DNA from: Robiginitomaculum sp.
GTDB lineage: Bacteria; Pseudomonadota; Alphaproteobacteria; Caulobacterales; Maricaulaceae
Assembly (NCBI GenBank): GCA_002733605.1
Contig: NVWK01000004.1
Coordinates: forward strand, 186,001 to 250,000
Direction of reading: 5' to 3'
Length of the DNA: 64,000 bases
In this document: in pieces, positions 54,859 through 63,922 of the stretch
How positions within the stretch are numbered: position 1 is the first letter of the stretch
Layout of the letters: each line of letters begins with the position of its first letter
Notes under the pieces: model-generated
The model's input: the letters and a program-made list of their open reading frames with translations, nothing else
What the model was told of the DNA's origin: nothing
Database searches by the model: none
Made by a program: the position numbers and the translations under genes

Positions 54859-57438
54859 TTATTTCACGTCCAGAACCAAGCCGTCTTTGCCCGCGCTGAT
54901 TTTGACCACAGCGCCGTCTTTGATATTTCCAGACAGGACATCCCGTGCCAAAGCATCTTGGACATTCTTTTGGATAATGCGTTTGAGCGGGCGGGCACCA
55001 AAGGCAGGGTCATAGCCTTTTTCGGCCAACCATGTGCGGGCGCTATCTTGTAACTCCAGCACAATATTACGTTCGGACAACCAGCCCATAAGCCTTCGCA
55101 TCTGAATATCGACAATCGCACCCATATGTTCGAGCTTGAGGCGTTCGAACAATAAAATCTCGTCGAGACGGTTGAGAAACTCCGGTCTGAAATGGGCGTT
55201 GACCCGCTCCATAACTTCGCTTCGCGCCAGACTGACATCCTCATCGTCTTTCAGGGCAATAAGGAATTCTGCGCCAATATTTGAGGTCATGATGATCAAG
55301 CAGTTTTTGAAATCGACCGTACGGCCCTGCCCGTCTGTCAGACGGCCATCGTCCAGCACTTGCAACAGCACATTAAACACATCGGGGTGGGCTTTCTCGA
55401 TCTCGTCAAACAAGATCACCTGATAGGGACGGCGGCGAACGGCTTCGGTGAGCGCACCACCTTCCTCATACCCGACATAGCCCGGAGGGGCACCGATTAT
55501 GCGCGAGACGGAATGCTTCTCCATATATTCGCTCATATCGAGGCGGGTAATGGCCTGTTCGTCGTCGAACATAAATTCGGCCAGCGCTTTGGTCAGCTCG
55601 GTCTTCCCGACACCGGTTGGCCCCAAAAACATGAACGAGCCAATGGGGCGCGCGGGGTCTTTCAACCCTGCGCGTGCACGGCGGACCGCGTCAGATACTG
55701 ACGCTACCGCCTGTGCCTGACCCACGACCCGCTTTCCCAACACCTCTTCCATGGCGAGGAGTTTTTCGCGTTCGCCTTCCAGCATTCTCTCGACAGGCAC
55801 ACCGGTCCAGCGCGAGACGACGCTGGCGATCATATCCGGGCCGACGACTTCAGAGGTGTTTTCACCGCCCTCGTCCGCTTCTTCGGCCAGTTCGACCGTG
55901 TGCACCAAGGTCGGAATATCGACATGTTGCAATCGACCAGCTGTCGCGTAATCACCTTTTCGTACGGCCTCGGCCAACTGGTTGCGGGCAAGGTCGAGGC
56001 GCTCTTTGGCATCTGTGGCGCCGGCCAGTTTGGCTTTCTCGGCTTGCCAGACAGAGGTCAGTTCGGCACTTTGTCCGGCTAGCTCGTCAATTTCGGCTTT
56101 GCGTTTTTTGAGGCGTTCTTTCGAGGCTTTGTCTTTTTCTTTTTTCAAAGCTTCCACCTCGATGCGCAATTGCACAAGCCGGCGATCAACCTCGTCTAGT
56201 TCTTCGGGTTTGCTATCCACCTGCATACGCAGACGGCTGGCGGCCTCGTCCATTAAGTCGATGGCTTTGTCCGGCAGAAATCTGTCCGTGATATAGCGGT
56301 GCGATAAATTGGCGGCCGCGACAATGGCGGCGTCAGAAATACGGATACCGTGATGGACTTCGTATTTCTCTTTAATGCCGCGCAAGATGGACACCGTGTC
56401 TTCTACGCTCGGTTCATCAACGAAAAGGGTCAGGAAGCGCCGGGCCAGAGCCGCGTCTTTTTCCAAGTATTTGCGGTATTCATCCAGAGTGGTCGCGCCG
56501 ATACAATGTAGCTCGCCGCGCGCCAATGCCGGTTTTAACAGATTGGCTGCGTCCATGGCCCCATCGGTTTTTCCGGCCCCAACCAGCATATGAATTTCGT
56601 CAATAAATATAACAATCCGCCCGTCTGCCTGCTCGATTTCAGACAGCACGGCTTTCAACCGCTCTTCAAATTCACCCCGGTATTTCGCACCAGCAATCAG
56701 TGCACCCAGATCGAGGGACAATAAGTCTTTGTCTTGCAAGCTTTCGGGCACATCTCCATTGACCATGCGTAGGGCCAGACCTTCAATGATGGCGGTTTTC
56801 CCGACACCCGGCTCACCGATCAATAATGGATTGTTTTTAGAGCGGCGCGAGAGCACCTGTATTGTGCGGCGAATTTCTTCGTCGCGGCCAATGACCGGAT
56901 CAAGTTTACCGTCTCGGGCGGCCTGCGTCAGATCACGGGTGTATTTCTTTAGGGCCTCATAGGCGTCTTCTGCTGTTTCGCTGTCCACTGGTTTATCTCC
57001 TCTCATCTGTTTAATAGCACTGGCGATCACACGTCCATCAATCTGTGCGTTTGCAAACAGGGGTTCCAACTCCTTGTCACCGCTGAGCACGAAGGCAAGG
57101 AATAGACCCTCGACCGTTACATATTTATCGCCCGCATTTTTAGCTGCATCTTCAGCAAAGGCAAAAATCTTGGCTGTATTTCGGGCCATGATCAAATTCT
57201 GCGCCCCCGATCCTTCTACGGACGGGAGCTTGGAAAGCTCGGTTTGGGTTTGCGCTTGCAAATGCGCGCTGTCGCCACCCCCAGTTTGAATGAGGTTGCG
57301 CACCAGTCCGGCGTCTTCATCTATGAGGGCGCTCAAAATGTGATAAGGGGTTAAATGCTGATGCCCTTTGCCCAGCGCGATGGTCTGGCCTGCCTGCACT
57401 ACATTTCGTGCCCGTACAGTGTATTGTTCCATGTTCAT
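54859..57438 (-). CDS. clpB: ATP-dependent chaperone ClpB
   Basis: ClpB is a hexameric AAA+ disaggregase that rescues aggregated proteins with DnaK. The 859-residue length is standard. The N-terminal Clp repeat domain, the first nucleotide domain with GEPGVGKT, a coiled-coil middle domain (about residues 400-525) and the second domain with GPTGVGKT are all present. Pore loops are KYRGEF and GYVGYEEGG. The upstream region has a heat-shock-type promoter (57475-57502). Confidence 0.97.
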   Translation of the reverse strand: MNMEQYTVRARNVVQAGQTIALGKGHQHLTPYHILSALIDEDAGLVRNLIQTGGGDSAHLQAQTQTELSKLPSVEGSGAQNLIMARNTAKIFAFAEDAAKNAGDKYVTVEGLFLAFVLSGDKELEPLFANAQIDGRVIASAIKQMRGDKPVDSETAEDAYEALKKYTRDLTQAARDGKLDPVIGRDEEIRRTIQVLSRRSKNNPLLIGEPGVGKTAIIEGLALRMVNGDVPESLQDKDLLSLDLGALIAGAKYRGEFEERLKAVLSEIEQADGRIVIFIDEIHMLVGAGKTDGAMDAANLLKPALARGELHCIGATTLDEYRKYLEKDAALARRFLTLFVDEPSVEDTVSILRGIKEKYEVHHGIRISDAAIVAAANLSHRYITDRFLPDKAIDLMDEAASRLRMQVDSKPEELDEVDRRLVQLRIEVEALKKEKDKASKERLKKRKAEIDELAGQSAELTSVWQAEKAKLAGATDAKERLDLARNQLAEAVRKGDYATAGRLQHVDIPTLVHTVELAEEADEGGENTSEVVGPDMIASVVSRWTGVPVERMLEGEREKLLAMEEVLGKRVVGQAQAVASVSDAVRRARAGLKDPARPIGSFMFLGPTGVGKTELTKALAEFMFDDEQAITRLDMSEYMEKHSVSRIIGAPPGYVGYEEGGALTEAVRRRPYQVILFDEIEKAHPDVFNVLLQVLDDGRLTDGQGRTVDFKNCLIIMTSNIGAEFLIALKDDEDVSLARSEVMERVNAHFRPEFLNRLDEILLFERLKLEHMGAIVDIQMRRLMGWLSERNIVLELQDSARTWLAEKGYDPAFGARPLKRIIQKNVQDALARDVLSGNIKDGAVVKISAGKDGLVLDVK

Positions 57439-57474
57439 ATTTCACTCCACCAATGTCGTGTTGTCCTAGATTAG

Positions 57475-57502
57475 ATATGGGTGTGCTGAAAAATTGTGCA
57501 AG
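57475..57502 (-). promoter_or_regulatory. Predicted RpoH (sigma-32) promoter of clpB
   Basis: On the minus strand CTTG (57502-57499) and CCCATAT (57481-57475) are 17 bases apart. This fits the alphaproteobacterial RpoH pattern, CTTG then CCCATNT. It lies 37-64 bases upstream of the ATG. Confidence 0.7.
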
Positions 57503-57567
57503 TCGTTGCACGAGCTGAATCCTATAAATTTATAATTTGGGGCAAATACGTGCGGCGCAACCGAGGT

Positions 57568-58443
57568 TTACACCTCGAATGCGACCGCAATATATTCTAC
57601 CAATCGCCTGACCCTCTGGGAGCGATGGCGGGTCGGTGCGAAGGCGATATAGGCTTGTAAGGCCCGGCCTTCATATTGGGGCAAAACCCGCACAAGGCTT
57701 CCGGCTTTCGCGGGTGCCTCCATTAAAAAATCCGGTAAATAAGTGACGCCTTTGCCGGCAATGGCAAACTCCCGCAGAGCCTCGCCGCTATCCGATACAA
57801 TGGGTCCCTTAGGGGTAAAGACATGGGTTTGGCCATCGCGGATCAACTGCCATGTGGGCGTCCCCGAATATTTCAGACAATCAAGTGTCTCCAACCCCAC
57901 CAAGTCTGGTACATGCTCGTGCCGGGCGAGATAATCCGGGCTGGCGCAGAGGTGCATTTGTACGCGCGTTAGGGGCTGGGTGATCAGTTGGGTATCAACC
58001 GTATTGGCAATGCGAATGCCGATATCCATGCCCTCCTCGATCAAATCTATAAACCGGTTGGTCAGATCAAGCTGGATATTAATGTCGGGATGCAGGGTAG
58101 AAAATTTGGCAATAATTGGTGCCAATATATAGGCGCCAAAGCTCACGGGCGCTGAAATTCGGATACTGCCCTGCAAGACTTGTTTTACGTCGCGTACATT
58201 GGCTTCCAATTCTTGGATATCGGATAAAATCCGGCAGCATTGTTCATAATAATCCTGTCCGGCCGCCGTCAGTTTGACGCCTTTTGTTCCTCGACGGATA
58301 AATTGAAAGTTCAAATATGTCTCGAGATCGCTAATCGCGTGGCTTACGGCCGATTTTGACAGACCTAAAGTACTGGCCGCGCGGGTAAATTGCCCGGTTT
58401 CCACGACCGTGACAAAGATTTCCATTTTTCTTAAACGATCCAT
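57568..58443 (-). CDS. LysR-family transcriptional regulator
   Basis: The 291-residue protein has the LysR N-terminal helix-turn-helix (MEIFVTVVETGQFTRAASTL, SKSAVSHAISDLETYL). The C-terminal effector domain is of the periplasmic-binding type (VSFGAYILAPIIAKFSTLHP). I chose the ATG at 58443, preceded by GGGGG about nine bases away. A TTG at 58461 is also possible. The target is unknown. The divergent gene at 58731 encodes a small membrane protein, and the AT-rich region between them may hold the binding site. Confidence 0.9.
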   Translation of the reverse strand: MDRLRKMEIFVTVVETGQFTRAASTLGLSKSAVSHAISDLETYLNFQFIRRGTKGVKLTAAGQDYYEQCCRILSDIQELEANVRDVKQVLQGSIRISAPVSFGAYILAPIIAKFSTLHPDINIQLDLTNRFIDLIEEGMDIGIRIANTVDTQLITQPLTRVQMHLCASPDYLARHEHVPDLVGLETLDCLKYSGTPTWQLIRDGQTHVFTPKGPIVSDSGEALREFAIAGKGVTYLPDFLMEAPAKAGSLVRVLPQYEGRALQAYIAFAPTRHRSQRVRRLVEYIAVAFEV

Positions 58444-58730
58444 GCCGTTAAACCCCCACAATTATTAGAGTTTAATAAAACTAAACTTATAGTTCTATAT
58501 TAAGAGCTTTATTCGATAGTTGGCAACACCTATAAAGTACCTGTGGATGAAATTGTGGTGTTTACATCATTTTTTACCATATAATGCGCATCCTGACGGT
58601 GGCCCACATCCCCGTCCAGGGTGCGTTTTGGTTTGTAGTCCGGTATTTCCGTATAGTTTCAGTCAACATATGCGTCCTGAACAGTATGAACGGCTTGTCC
58701 ACGCCAAAACAAACCTATATTGCTAGGCTC

Positions 58731-59198
58731 ATGGATACACACTCCTTTTCATCGGCCCTTTCATCGCCCCCCTCATCGACCCCCGAGGCAGCATCACACC
58801 CGGCTTATTCGCCCTCATTGTATATGATGATCGGGGCACTACTTGTGTTTGGTGCCAGCCTTTTAACTTCGGCCTATTTCTTTAACGGGTTTTTGGGAGA
58901 CGGGCGGTCATGGGTTGGTGTTTTTCAGGCCTTTTTGCTTTGTTTCGGGCTAGGGAGCCTGCTGTTTCTGCCAGCACTGGCTTTGTTCTTCATGGCGCGC
59001 CATGTGCGGATGTACGGGGTTAAATTGAAGATTGGTATTGCGGCGCTCCTGATCAGCTTACCGTTATGGCTTGGCGGGGGCAGTGCGCTGGCCCTACGGC
59101 TTCCCCAGACTTTGCTCGCATTGACACTCCTTACGCTGGGGCTTGGCGTGTTCGCATGGGGATTTATGGTTCTTCGGGCGGCTAGAACCCGTAAATAG
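58731..59198 (+). CDS. Hypothetical membrane protein, about four helices
   Basis: The 155-residue product begins with a Ser/Pro-rich hydrophilic stretch of about 25 residues, then about four membrane helices (YMMIGALLVFGASLLTSAYF, VFQAFLLCFGLGSLLFLPAL, IGIAALLISLPLWLGGGSAL and a last near TLLTLGLGVFAWGFMVL). I chose the ATG at 58731, since the frame above it shows no membrane or family sequence. No family is recognised. It is divergent from the LysR gene and could be its target. Confidence 0.6.
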   Translation: MDTHSFSSALSSPPSSTPEAASHPAYSPSLYMMIGALLVFGASLLTSAYFFNGFLGDGRSWVGVFQAFLLCFGLGSLLFLPALALFFMARHVRMYGVKLKIGIAALLISLPLWLGGGSALALRLPQTLLALTLLTLGLGVFAWGFMVLRAARTRK

Positions 59199-59320
59199 AG
59201 CCGAAAAACAACACTCGATACAATTCCATCACATGATTGTGCAGTGGCATGCCTTGTTTAACCCGCAGATTTGGGATATATCAGGAGCAAGGGAGAGCAG
59301 ATTTTAATTTGGAGATGGCT

Positions 59321-59944
59321 ATGCATGTCATAAAGAGAATGAGCGCTTGGAAAAAAATAGCCTTGCTGGCCAGTGCCGTCGTGTTAAGCGCGTGTGCGAC
59401 AGCGACCCCCTATCAACCCTCAAGTTCGGTTGATGCCCGCAACGGGTTTTCAGAAATGAAAATCGAAGATGATCGGGTGCGTATAAGTTTTGAGGGCAAT
59501 AGCCTGACCAAACGCGACACGGTCGAGACCTATTTATTATACCGCGCTGCTGAGTTGACCACACAAAACGGCTATGATTATTTCACACTGGCAGACCGGT
59601 CTACAGACAAGGACACCCGAATTGTGGCCACCGGATTTCAAGATCCATATTACGGGTATTTCAATTATTCCTATTTCCATCCGCGCTATGGCTGGAGCCG
59701 TCCGCATTATCGCCCGCATTTCCGCTCACGGTTTGGACTTTCAGACCCGTTCTATAATGGATGGGGACGTTATAATAGATGGGGAAATGATTTTGATGTC
59801 CGCGAGATTACCCGTTACAAAGCCAGTGCCGAAGTTAAATTCGGGCGCGGTGTAAAACCGCAAGACGTCACCAATGCATTTACAGCCCAAGACGTGCTTG
59901 ACAATCTCGGCGCTCAAATCATCTATCCCGAGGAAAAAACCTAG
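59321..59944 (+). CDS. CC0125/CC1285-family lipoprotein
   Basis: The 207-residue protein begins with a lipoprotein signal peptide and lipobox LSAC (VVLSACATATPYQPS). I chose the ATG at 59321, with GGAG before it, though ATG at 59315 and 59339 are alternatives. The mature part holds the family's KIEDDRVRISFEGNSLTKRD and LLYRAAELTTQNGYDYF blocks, followed by a Tyr/His/Arg-rich stretch (HPRYGWSRPHYRPHF). The family is known from Caulobacter and its relatives and has no assigned function. A strong terminator follows. Confidence 0.85.
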   Translation: MHVIKRMSAWKKIALLASAVVLSACATATPYQPSSSVDARNGFSEMKIEDDRVRISFEGNSLTKRDTVETYLLYRAAELTTQNGYDYFTLADRSTDKDTRIVATGFQDPYYGYFNYSYFHPRYGWSRPHYRPHFRSRFGLSDPFYNGWGRYNRWGNDFDVREITRYKASAEVKFGRGVKPQDVTNAFTAQDVLDNLGAQIIYPEEKT

Positions 59945-59980
59945 GCGTACGTAGGCTTGGCTCTATAAAATATTTAGTAT

Positions 59981-60027
59981 AAAAAAACCGCCTCACGAAA
60001 CATAGACGTTCATGAGGCGGTTTTTTT
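59981..60027. terminator. Bidirectional rho-independent terminator
   Basis: AAAAAAACCGCCTCA pairs with TGAGGCGG followed by seven T. With A-runs and T-runs on the two sides it works on both strands. It ends the lipoprotein gene on the plus strand and the small gene at 60100 on the minus strand. Confidence 0.92.
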
Positions 60028-60038
60028 ACGATCATTTT

Positions 60039-60084
60039 AGGGACGCACGGCAAGGAGAAGGGTATCCCTCACCTGTGCGTCCCT
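60039..60084. other. Stable hairpin between a small minus-strand gene and its terminator
   Basis: AGGGACGCAC (60039-60048) pairs perfectly with GTGCGTCCCT (60075-60084). Inside, AGGG/CCCT forms a further stem. It has no T-run, so it is an added structure in the 3' part of the minus-strand transcript that ends at 59981. Confidence 0.65.
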
Positions 60085-60099
60085 TGTCTCAATGAAAAA

Positions 60100-60285
60100 T
60101 CACACTTTATCCTTTGTCAGCCGGACCAACTCGTCTGACAACCAATTATAGTGCGTTTCAAGGCTTTCAATGAGATCCTTATCTGCCGAACATGTATCGG
60201 CAATTTCGTCGCGCCACCCTGCAATCACCCGCTTTTGAGTCGACAACCAGTCGACCAAACCGCGCTTGGCAATAGGTGTGCACAT
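60100..60285 (-). CDS. Small cytoplasmic protein of 61 residues under possible Fur control
   Basis: The protein is a short charged helical protein (CTPIAKRGLVDWL, then IAGWRDEIADTCSADKDL, then HYNWLSDELVRL) with two cysteines, not matched to a known family. AAGGA sits seven bases before the ATG, supporting translation. The upstream region holds two TGAGAA/TTCTCA inverted repeats in a divergent arrangement with the DUF6481-type gene. The 3' end has a strong hairpin and a terminator. I infer a metal-stress role from the boxes only. Confidence 0.55.
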   Translation of the reverse strand: MCTPIAKRGLVDWLSTQKRVIAGWRDEIADTCSADKDLIESLETHYNWLSDELVRLTKDKV

Positions 60286-60348
60286 AATGTTCCTTTTTTC
60301 TCTGGCTTTTCTCTAGCTCTGTTCTGGTTTCGACCTCATTTTAATTTA

Positions 60349-60363
60349 TGAGAACCGTTCTCA
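60349..60363. promoter_or_regulatory. Fur-like 7-1-7 inverted repeat
   Basis: TGAGAAC and GTTCTCA flank one central base, the 7-1-7 layout of Fur-family boxes. It is about 64 bases upstream of the small minus-strand gene and about 165 upstream of the plus-strand gene. Confidence 0.6.
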
Positions 60364-60402
60364 ACTAAGTCTGTTCTAGACGCTCATTTTGATTAATGCA
60401 AG

Positions 60403-60417
60403 TAAGAATTATTCTCA
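60403..60417. promoter_or_regulatory. Second Fur-like box
   Basis: TAAGAATTATTCTCA matches the TGAGAAT-n-ATTCTCA pattern with one mismatch. It lies 54 bases from box 1, so both could control the divergent genes. Confidence 0.55.
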
Positions 60418-60529
60418 TTTGTACTTTTTTTCACTAGAATCGCGTCTTGCTGAAAAACCCTCTTGAAATTTGTGTGAAAATAGGCGAGGAAACGCCCATA
60501 ATTCCAATATTATCTTCAAAGGTAGGTTT

Positions 60530-60847
60530 ATGAGTTTTCGCGGTAGTAATTTTAATGACCGGATAGCAGAGCAGAAAAAGGCAAAGCTGGAACTGCTTAA
60601 GCGTGCCAAGGCCAAGCAAATCGACCCTGAAGTTAAAGCCAAGCTGGCTGAGGAACGGATTTCACGCAATAAAATCCGTGAGGAACGCAAGCTGAAGGCC
60701 GAAGAAGACCGTGTCGCCAAAGCGCTGCAAGACGCGACCGATAAGGCCGCAAAGGAAAAAGCCACAACGGAAAAGGCTGCAAAGGACAAGGCCGCTCAAA
60801 AAGCGCGCCGTGATGCCAAATACGCCGCGCGTAAAGCCCGACGCTAG
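60530..60847 (+). CDS. DUF6481-type basic coiled-coil protein
   Basis: The 105-residue protein starts MSFRGSNFNDRIAEQKKAK, which matches the alphaproteobacterial DUF6481 group. The rest is a long highly charged helix, Lys/Ala/Glu-rich, ending in a basic tail (RRDAKYAARKARR) that may bind nucleic acid. AGGT precedes the ATG, and the frame further upstream is not needed. It shares a divergent promoter region with Fur-like boxes with the small gene at 60100, and precedes an HsmA-like membrane gene by 27 bases. Confidence 0.7.
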   Translation: MSFRGSNFNDRIAEQKKAKLELLKRAKAKQIDPEVKAKLAEERISRNKIREERKLKAEEDRVAKALQDATDKAAKEKATTEKAAKDKAAQKARRDAKYAARKARR

Positions 60848-60874
60848 GCGGACCTCCTAACCCAAAGGTAGAGC

Positions 60875-61252
60875 GTGCCCCCTCTTCTGATTTTCGCTGT
60901 CATCCTGTTTACGATCGCTCTGGTCTTTTACACATGGGGGGTTTGGGCAGAATACCGTATCAAGCGCCTACAGTCCGTACATGCCAAATTATTTTTTGCC
61001 GGTGTCTGTGTCGATAGTTCGGCGACAGTACTGACATATATCGCGGTCGGCGGTCTTACCCTGACAGCCCACAGTATCATGGGCTTTATCAGCCTGTTTC
61101 TGATGATTATACATTTTGTCTGGGCGCTGTGGGTGCTGAGAGGCAATGACGAGCAGAAACTGACCCGCTTTCACAGATTGTCATTATTCGTATGGTCGGT
61201 CTGGATGTTGTCCTATGTGTCAGGATTTGTTTTGGGCATGGCCAAATTGTAA
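60875..61252 (+). CDS. HsmA/TIGR03987-like small membrane protein
   Basis: The 125-residue product is a four-helix membrane protein (LLIFAVILFTIALVFYTWGV, LFFAGVCVDSSATVLTYIAV, MGFISLFLMIIHFVWALWVL, LFVWSVWMLSYVSGFVLGMA). It begins at a GTG, 60875, with AAAGG well placed. The pattern and length fit the conserved HsmA-type family, whose role is unknown. It follows the DUF6481-type gene and ends 20 bases before the end of ubiE on the other strand. Confidence 0.65.
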   Translation: MPPLLIFAVILFTIALVFYTWGVWAEYRIKRLQSVHAKLFFAGVCVDSSATVLTYIAVGGLTLTAHSIMGFISLFLMIIHFVWALWVLRGNDEQKLTRFHRLSLFVWSVWMLSYVSGFVLGMAKL

Positions 61253-61271
61253 AATCTAAAGCGGTATCGCC

Positions 61272-62039
61272 TTATATATTCCAGCCCCAATGCAAAGCGC
61301 AGACGCCGCCCGTATAATCTTCGTAATTGACGCGCTTAAATCCGGCCGTGCTTAGCATGCCGGCAAATTTTTCCTGTCTTGGAAATTCGCGAATACTTTC
61401 GACAAGATATTGATAACTGGCTTCATCGCCTGTCAGTACGCCCCCCATTTTCGGAATCACATTGAGAGAATACAGATCATAAATCTGACGGAGCCATTCG
61501 CTCGGCGGGGTTGAAAATTCAAGACAGTAAAACCGGCCGCCCGGTTTTAGCACACGGCGAAACTCGCGCAGAGCCATATCCCTGTCTGTGACATTGCGGA
61601 TACCAAAAGAGATTGTTACCACATCGGCAAAATTATCAGGAAATGGCAAGTATTGCGCGTCGCCACACACGCGGGTTAAATCCAGCCCTGCATCTTTTTT
61701 ATCGTCAATCCCTGCCAGCAGCATTTCCGCATTGATATCACAGACATAGGCTTTCGCAGGGTCGCCTCCGCGTCTTTGGCGCACACGATCCGCCCGCTTG
61801 ATAAAGCCACGCGCCAAATCGCCGGTGCCCCCCGCAACATCGATCAACACCTCGCCCGGTTGCGGATTGATCTTGGCCATTGCCATATCTTTCCACACCC
61901 GATGCACACCCATCGACATGGCGTCATTCATCAAATCATATTTGGAAGCAACGCTGTCAAAAACTCCGCGTACCCGCTTCACTTTTTGGGAAACAGGGAT
62001 TTGTTCAAATCCGAAATCGATAGTCTTTTCTTGTGCCAT
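61272..62039 (-). CDS. ubiE: Ubiquinone/menaquinone methyltransferase UbiE
   Basis: UbiE adds a C-methyl group in ubiquinone (and menaquinone) synthesis with SAM. The 255 residues show [24 protein letters not shown], the SAM loop [14 protein letters not shown] and [24 protein letters not shown], all diagnostic. It is divergent from mutM with 62 bases between the starts. In most alphaproteobacteria ubiB follows ubiE directly. Here ubiB is about 31 kb away on the same strand. Confidence 0.96.
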   Translation of the reverse strand: MAQEKTIDFGFEQIPVSQKVKRVRGVFDSVASKYDLMNDAMSMGVHRVWKDMAMAKINPQPGEVLIDVAGGTGDLARGFIKRADRVRQRRGGDPAKAYVCDINAEMLLAGIDDKKDAGLDLTRVCGDAQYLPFPDNFADVVTISFGIRNVTDRDMALREFRRVLKPGGRFYCLEFSTPPSEWLRQIYDLYSLNVIPKMGGVLTGDEASYQYLVESIREFPRQEKFAGMLSTAGFKRVNYEDYTGGVCALHWGWNI

Positions 62040-62101
62040 AAAGCTCGCCTCTGTAGTCTTGCCTTTCTAGTCCGCTTTACAGACATTTACCAGAGGCCTT
62101 T

Positions 62102-62944
62102 ATGCCAGAACTTCCAGAAGTCGAAACTGTACGCACAGGCCTGGCACCCGTGATGGAGGGCCGTACATTTGTATCGGTCGTTTTAAACCGTGCCGATATC
62201 CGTTTTCCCTTCCCCGACAATTTCATCAACCGGTTAGAAGGCGTGACCCTGACCCGACTTACGCGCAGGGCCAAATTTCTTGTGGCGCACCTGAGTAGCG
62301 GCGAAACCCTGTTGATGCATTTGGGTATGTCGGGGCGGTTTAGTATTGATGTCGGCACGCTCCCGCAAGATAGCGGCGCCACCAATCCCAAGCACGACCA
62401 TGTCATTTTTAAAATGAGCGGCCCAGATGCCCCGACCATTATATATAATGATCCTAGACGGTTCGGGTTTATGGAATTGCTAGAGCGGGGCGACATCGGA
62501 CGTCTACATGATCTTGGTCCCGAACCCCTGTCCAATGCGTTTAGCGGGCCTGTACTCTATGAGGCGCTGTGCACTAAAAAAGCCCCGATCAAATCAGCCC
62601 TGCTGGATCAGCGCGTGGTGGCCGGACTTGGTAATATATATGTGTGCGAGGCTTTGTTCGGGGCGCATATCTCTCCTGTGCGGAAATCCTGTGATCTGGG
62701 CGAGGCGGAATGTGAGGATCTAAGCGCCGAGATCAAACGCACGCTTAAGCTTGCGATCAAGGCGGGCGGGTCCAGCTTGAAGGACTTTGCGGGGGCAGAC
62801 GGGGCGCTGGGCTATTTCCAGCACCGGTTCAAGGTCTATGACCATGCCAAGCAACCGTGTGCGGATAAAAAATGCACGGGCCAGATTGCCCGCATTAAAC
62901 AATCGGGACGCTCGACGTTTTATTGTCCCGTTTGTCAACACTAG
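62102..62944 (+). CDS. mutM: Formamidopyrimidine-DNA glycosylase
   Basis: MutM removes oxidised purines such as 8-oxoguanine and nicks the DNA. The 280-residue protein has Pro2 and Glu3 in MPELPEVETVRTGL, the catalytic N-terminus. HLGMSGRF, DPRRFGFM and GLGNIYVCEALF form the DNA-binding body. The C-terminal zinc finger has four cysteines (ADKKCTG and YCPVCQ, with an earlier Cys in KQPCADKKC). The usual order mutM - enoyl-CoA hydratase - rpsT is preserved downstream. Confidence 0.97.
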   Translation: MPELPEVETVRTGLAPVMEGRTFVSVVLNRADIRFPFPDNFINRLEGVTLTRLTRRAKFLVAHLSSGETLLMHLGMSGRFSIDVGTLPQDSGATNPKHDHVIFKMSGPDAPTIIYNDPRRFGFMELLERGDIGRLHDLGPEPLSNAFSGPVLYEALCTKKAPIKSALLDQRVVAGLGNIYVCEALFGAHISPVRKSCDLGEAECEDLSAEIKRTLKLAIKAGGSSLKDFAGADGALGYFQHRFKVYDHAKQPCADKKCTGQIARIKQSGRSTFYCPVCQH

Positions 62945-63021
62945 CGCGAATTGTAAAAAATCCCCGTGACTCTGTGAAAAGATCAGCGTAAAAACGCGCT
63001 CTGATATCTAGGGAGGCACCA

Positions 63022-63798
63022 ATGGCCTATAAGACACTTGAAGTCACCAAAGACGGTGGCGTTTGCATTATCAAGCTAAACCGCCCCAAAGCTCTCAATG
63101 CTTTGTGCAATGAATTGACCATGGAGTTGGCGCAGGCTTTGGAAAAACTGGAAGCAGACGCTAACATAGGCTGCGTCATCCTGTGCGGATCTGACAAAGC
63201 CTTTGCGGCGGGGGCAGATATTAAAGAGCTTCAGGACGGCACATTTCTTGGCATGTATAGCCATGATGTGTTTGCTCTGTACTGGGAAGCCGTAGCGCGG
63301 TTTCGCAAACCGATCATTGCGGCTGTCGCGGGCTATGCGCTCGGGGGCGGCTGCGAAATCGCAATGATGTGCGATTTTATCATTGCAGGGGATAATGCAA
63401 AATTCGGCCAGCCCGAAATTAATCTGGGTGTAATGCCCGGTGCCGGCGGCACCCAAAGGCTGACCCGCGCGGTTGGCAAGGCCAAAGCCATGGATATGTG
63501 CCTGACAGGACGGATGATGGGCGCGGTCGAGGCCGAACATTGCGGATTGGTCTCGCGGGTTGTGCCGGTTGATGAATTGATGGAAACCGCCCTGAGCGCG
63601 GCCCAGAAAATAACCCATCAATCCCACCCGATTGCCATGATGACCAAAGAAGCCGTCAATACGGCTTTCGAGACCACTTTAAGCCAAGGCATCCATTTCG
63701 AGCGCCGCTTGTTCCAGTCCATGTTCTCTACCGAAGATCAAAAAGAAGGCATGGCAGCGTTTGTAGAAAAACGCACACCACATTTCACCCATAAATAG
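63022..63798 (+). CDS. Enoyl-CoA hydratase
   Basis: The enzyme hydrates trans-2-enoyl-CoA in fatty acid beta-oxidation. The 258 residues contain [16 protein letters not shown] (oxyanion hole), [19 protein letters not shown] and [19 protein letters not shown], with the catalytic Glu residues in the last two. GGAGG lies before the ATG. It sits in the conserved mutM-rpsT interval. Confidence 0.94.
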   Translation: MAYKTLEVTKDGGVCIIKLNRPKALNALCNELTMELAQALEKLEADANIGCVILCGSDKAFAAGADIKELQDGTFLGMYSHDVFALYWEAVARFRKPIIAAVAGYALGGGCEIAMMCDFIIAGDNAKFGQPEINLGVMPGAGGTQRLTRAVGKAKAMDMCLTGRMMGAVEAEHCGLVSRVVPVDELMETALSAAQKITHQSHPIAMMTKEAVNTAFETTLSQGIHFERRLFQSMFSTEDQKEGMAAFVEKRTPHFTHK

Positions 63799-63922
63799 CC
63801 CGATATTGAGCGTATTAACAGGTTGACGGGGGCAGATCGCGGGTCTATACGCGCAGTTCGAAATTTGAGTTAAGATTGGACTGAACCAATACAATATTTA
63901 AGGTCGGTTCTAAGAGGAAATT

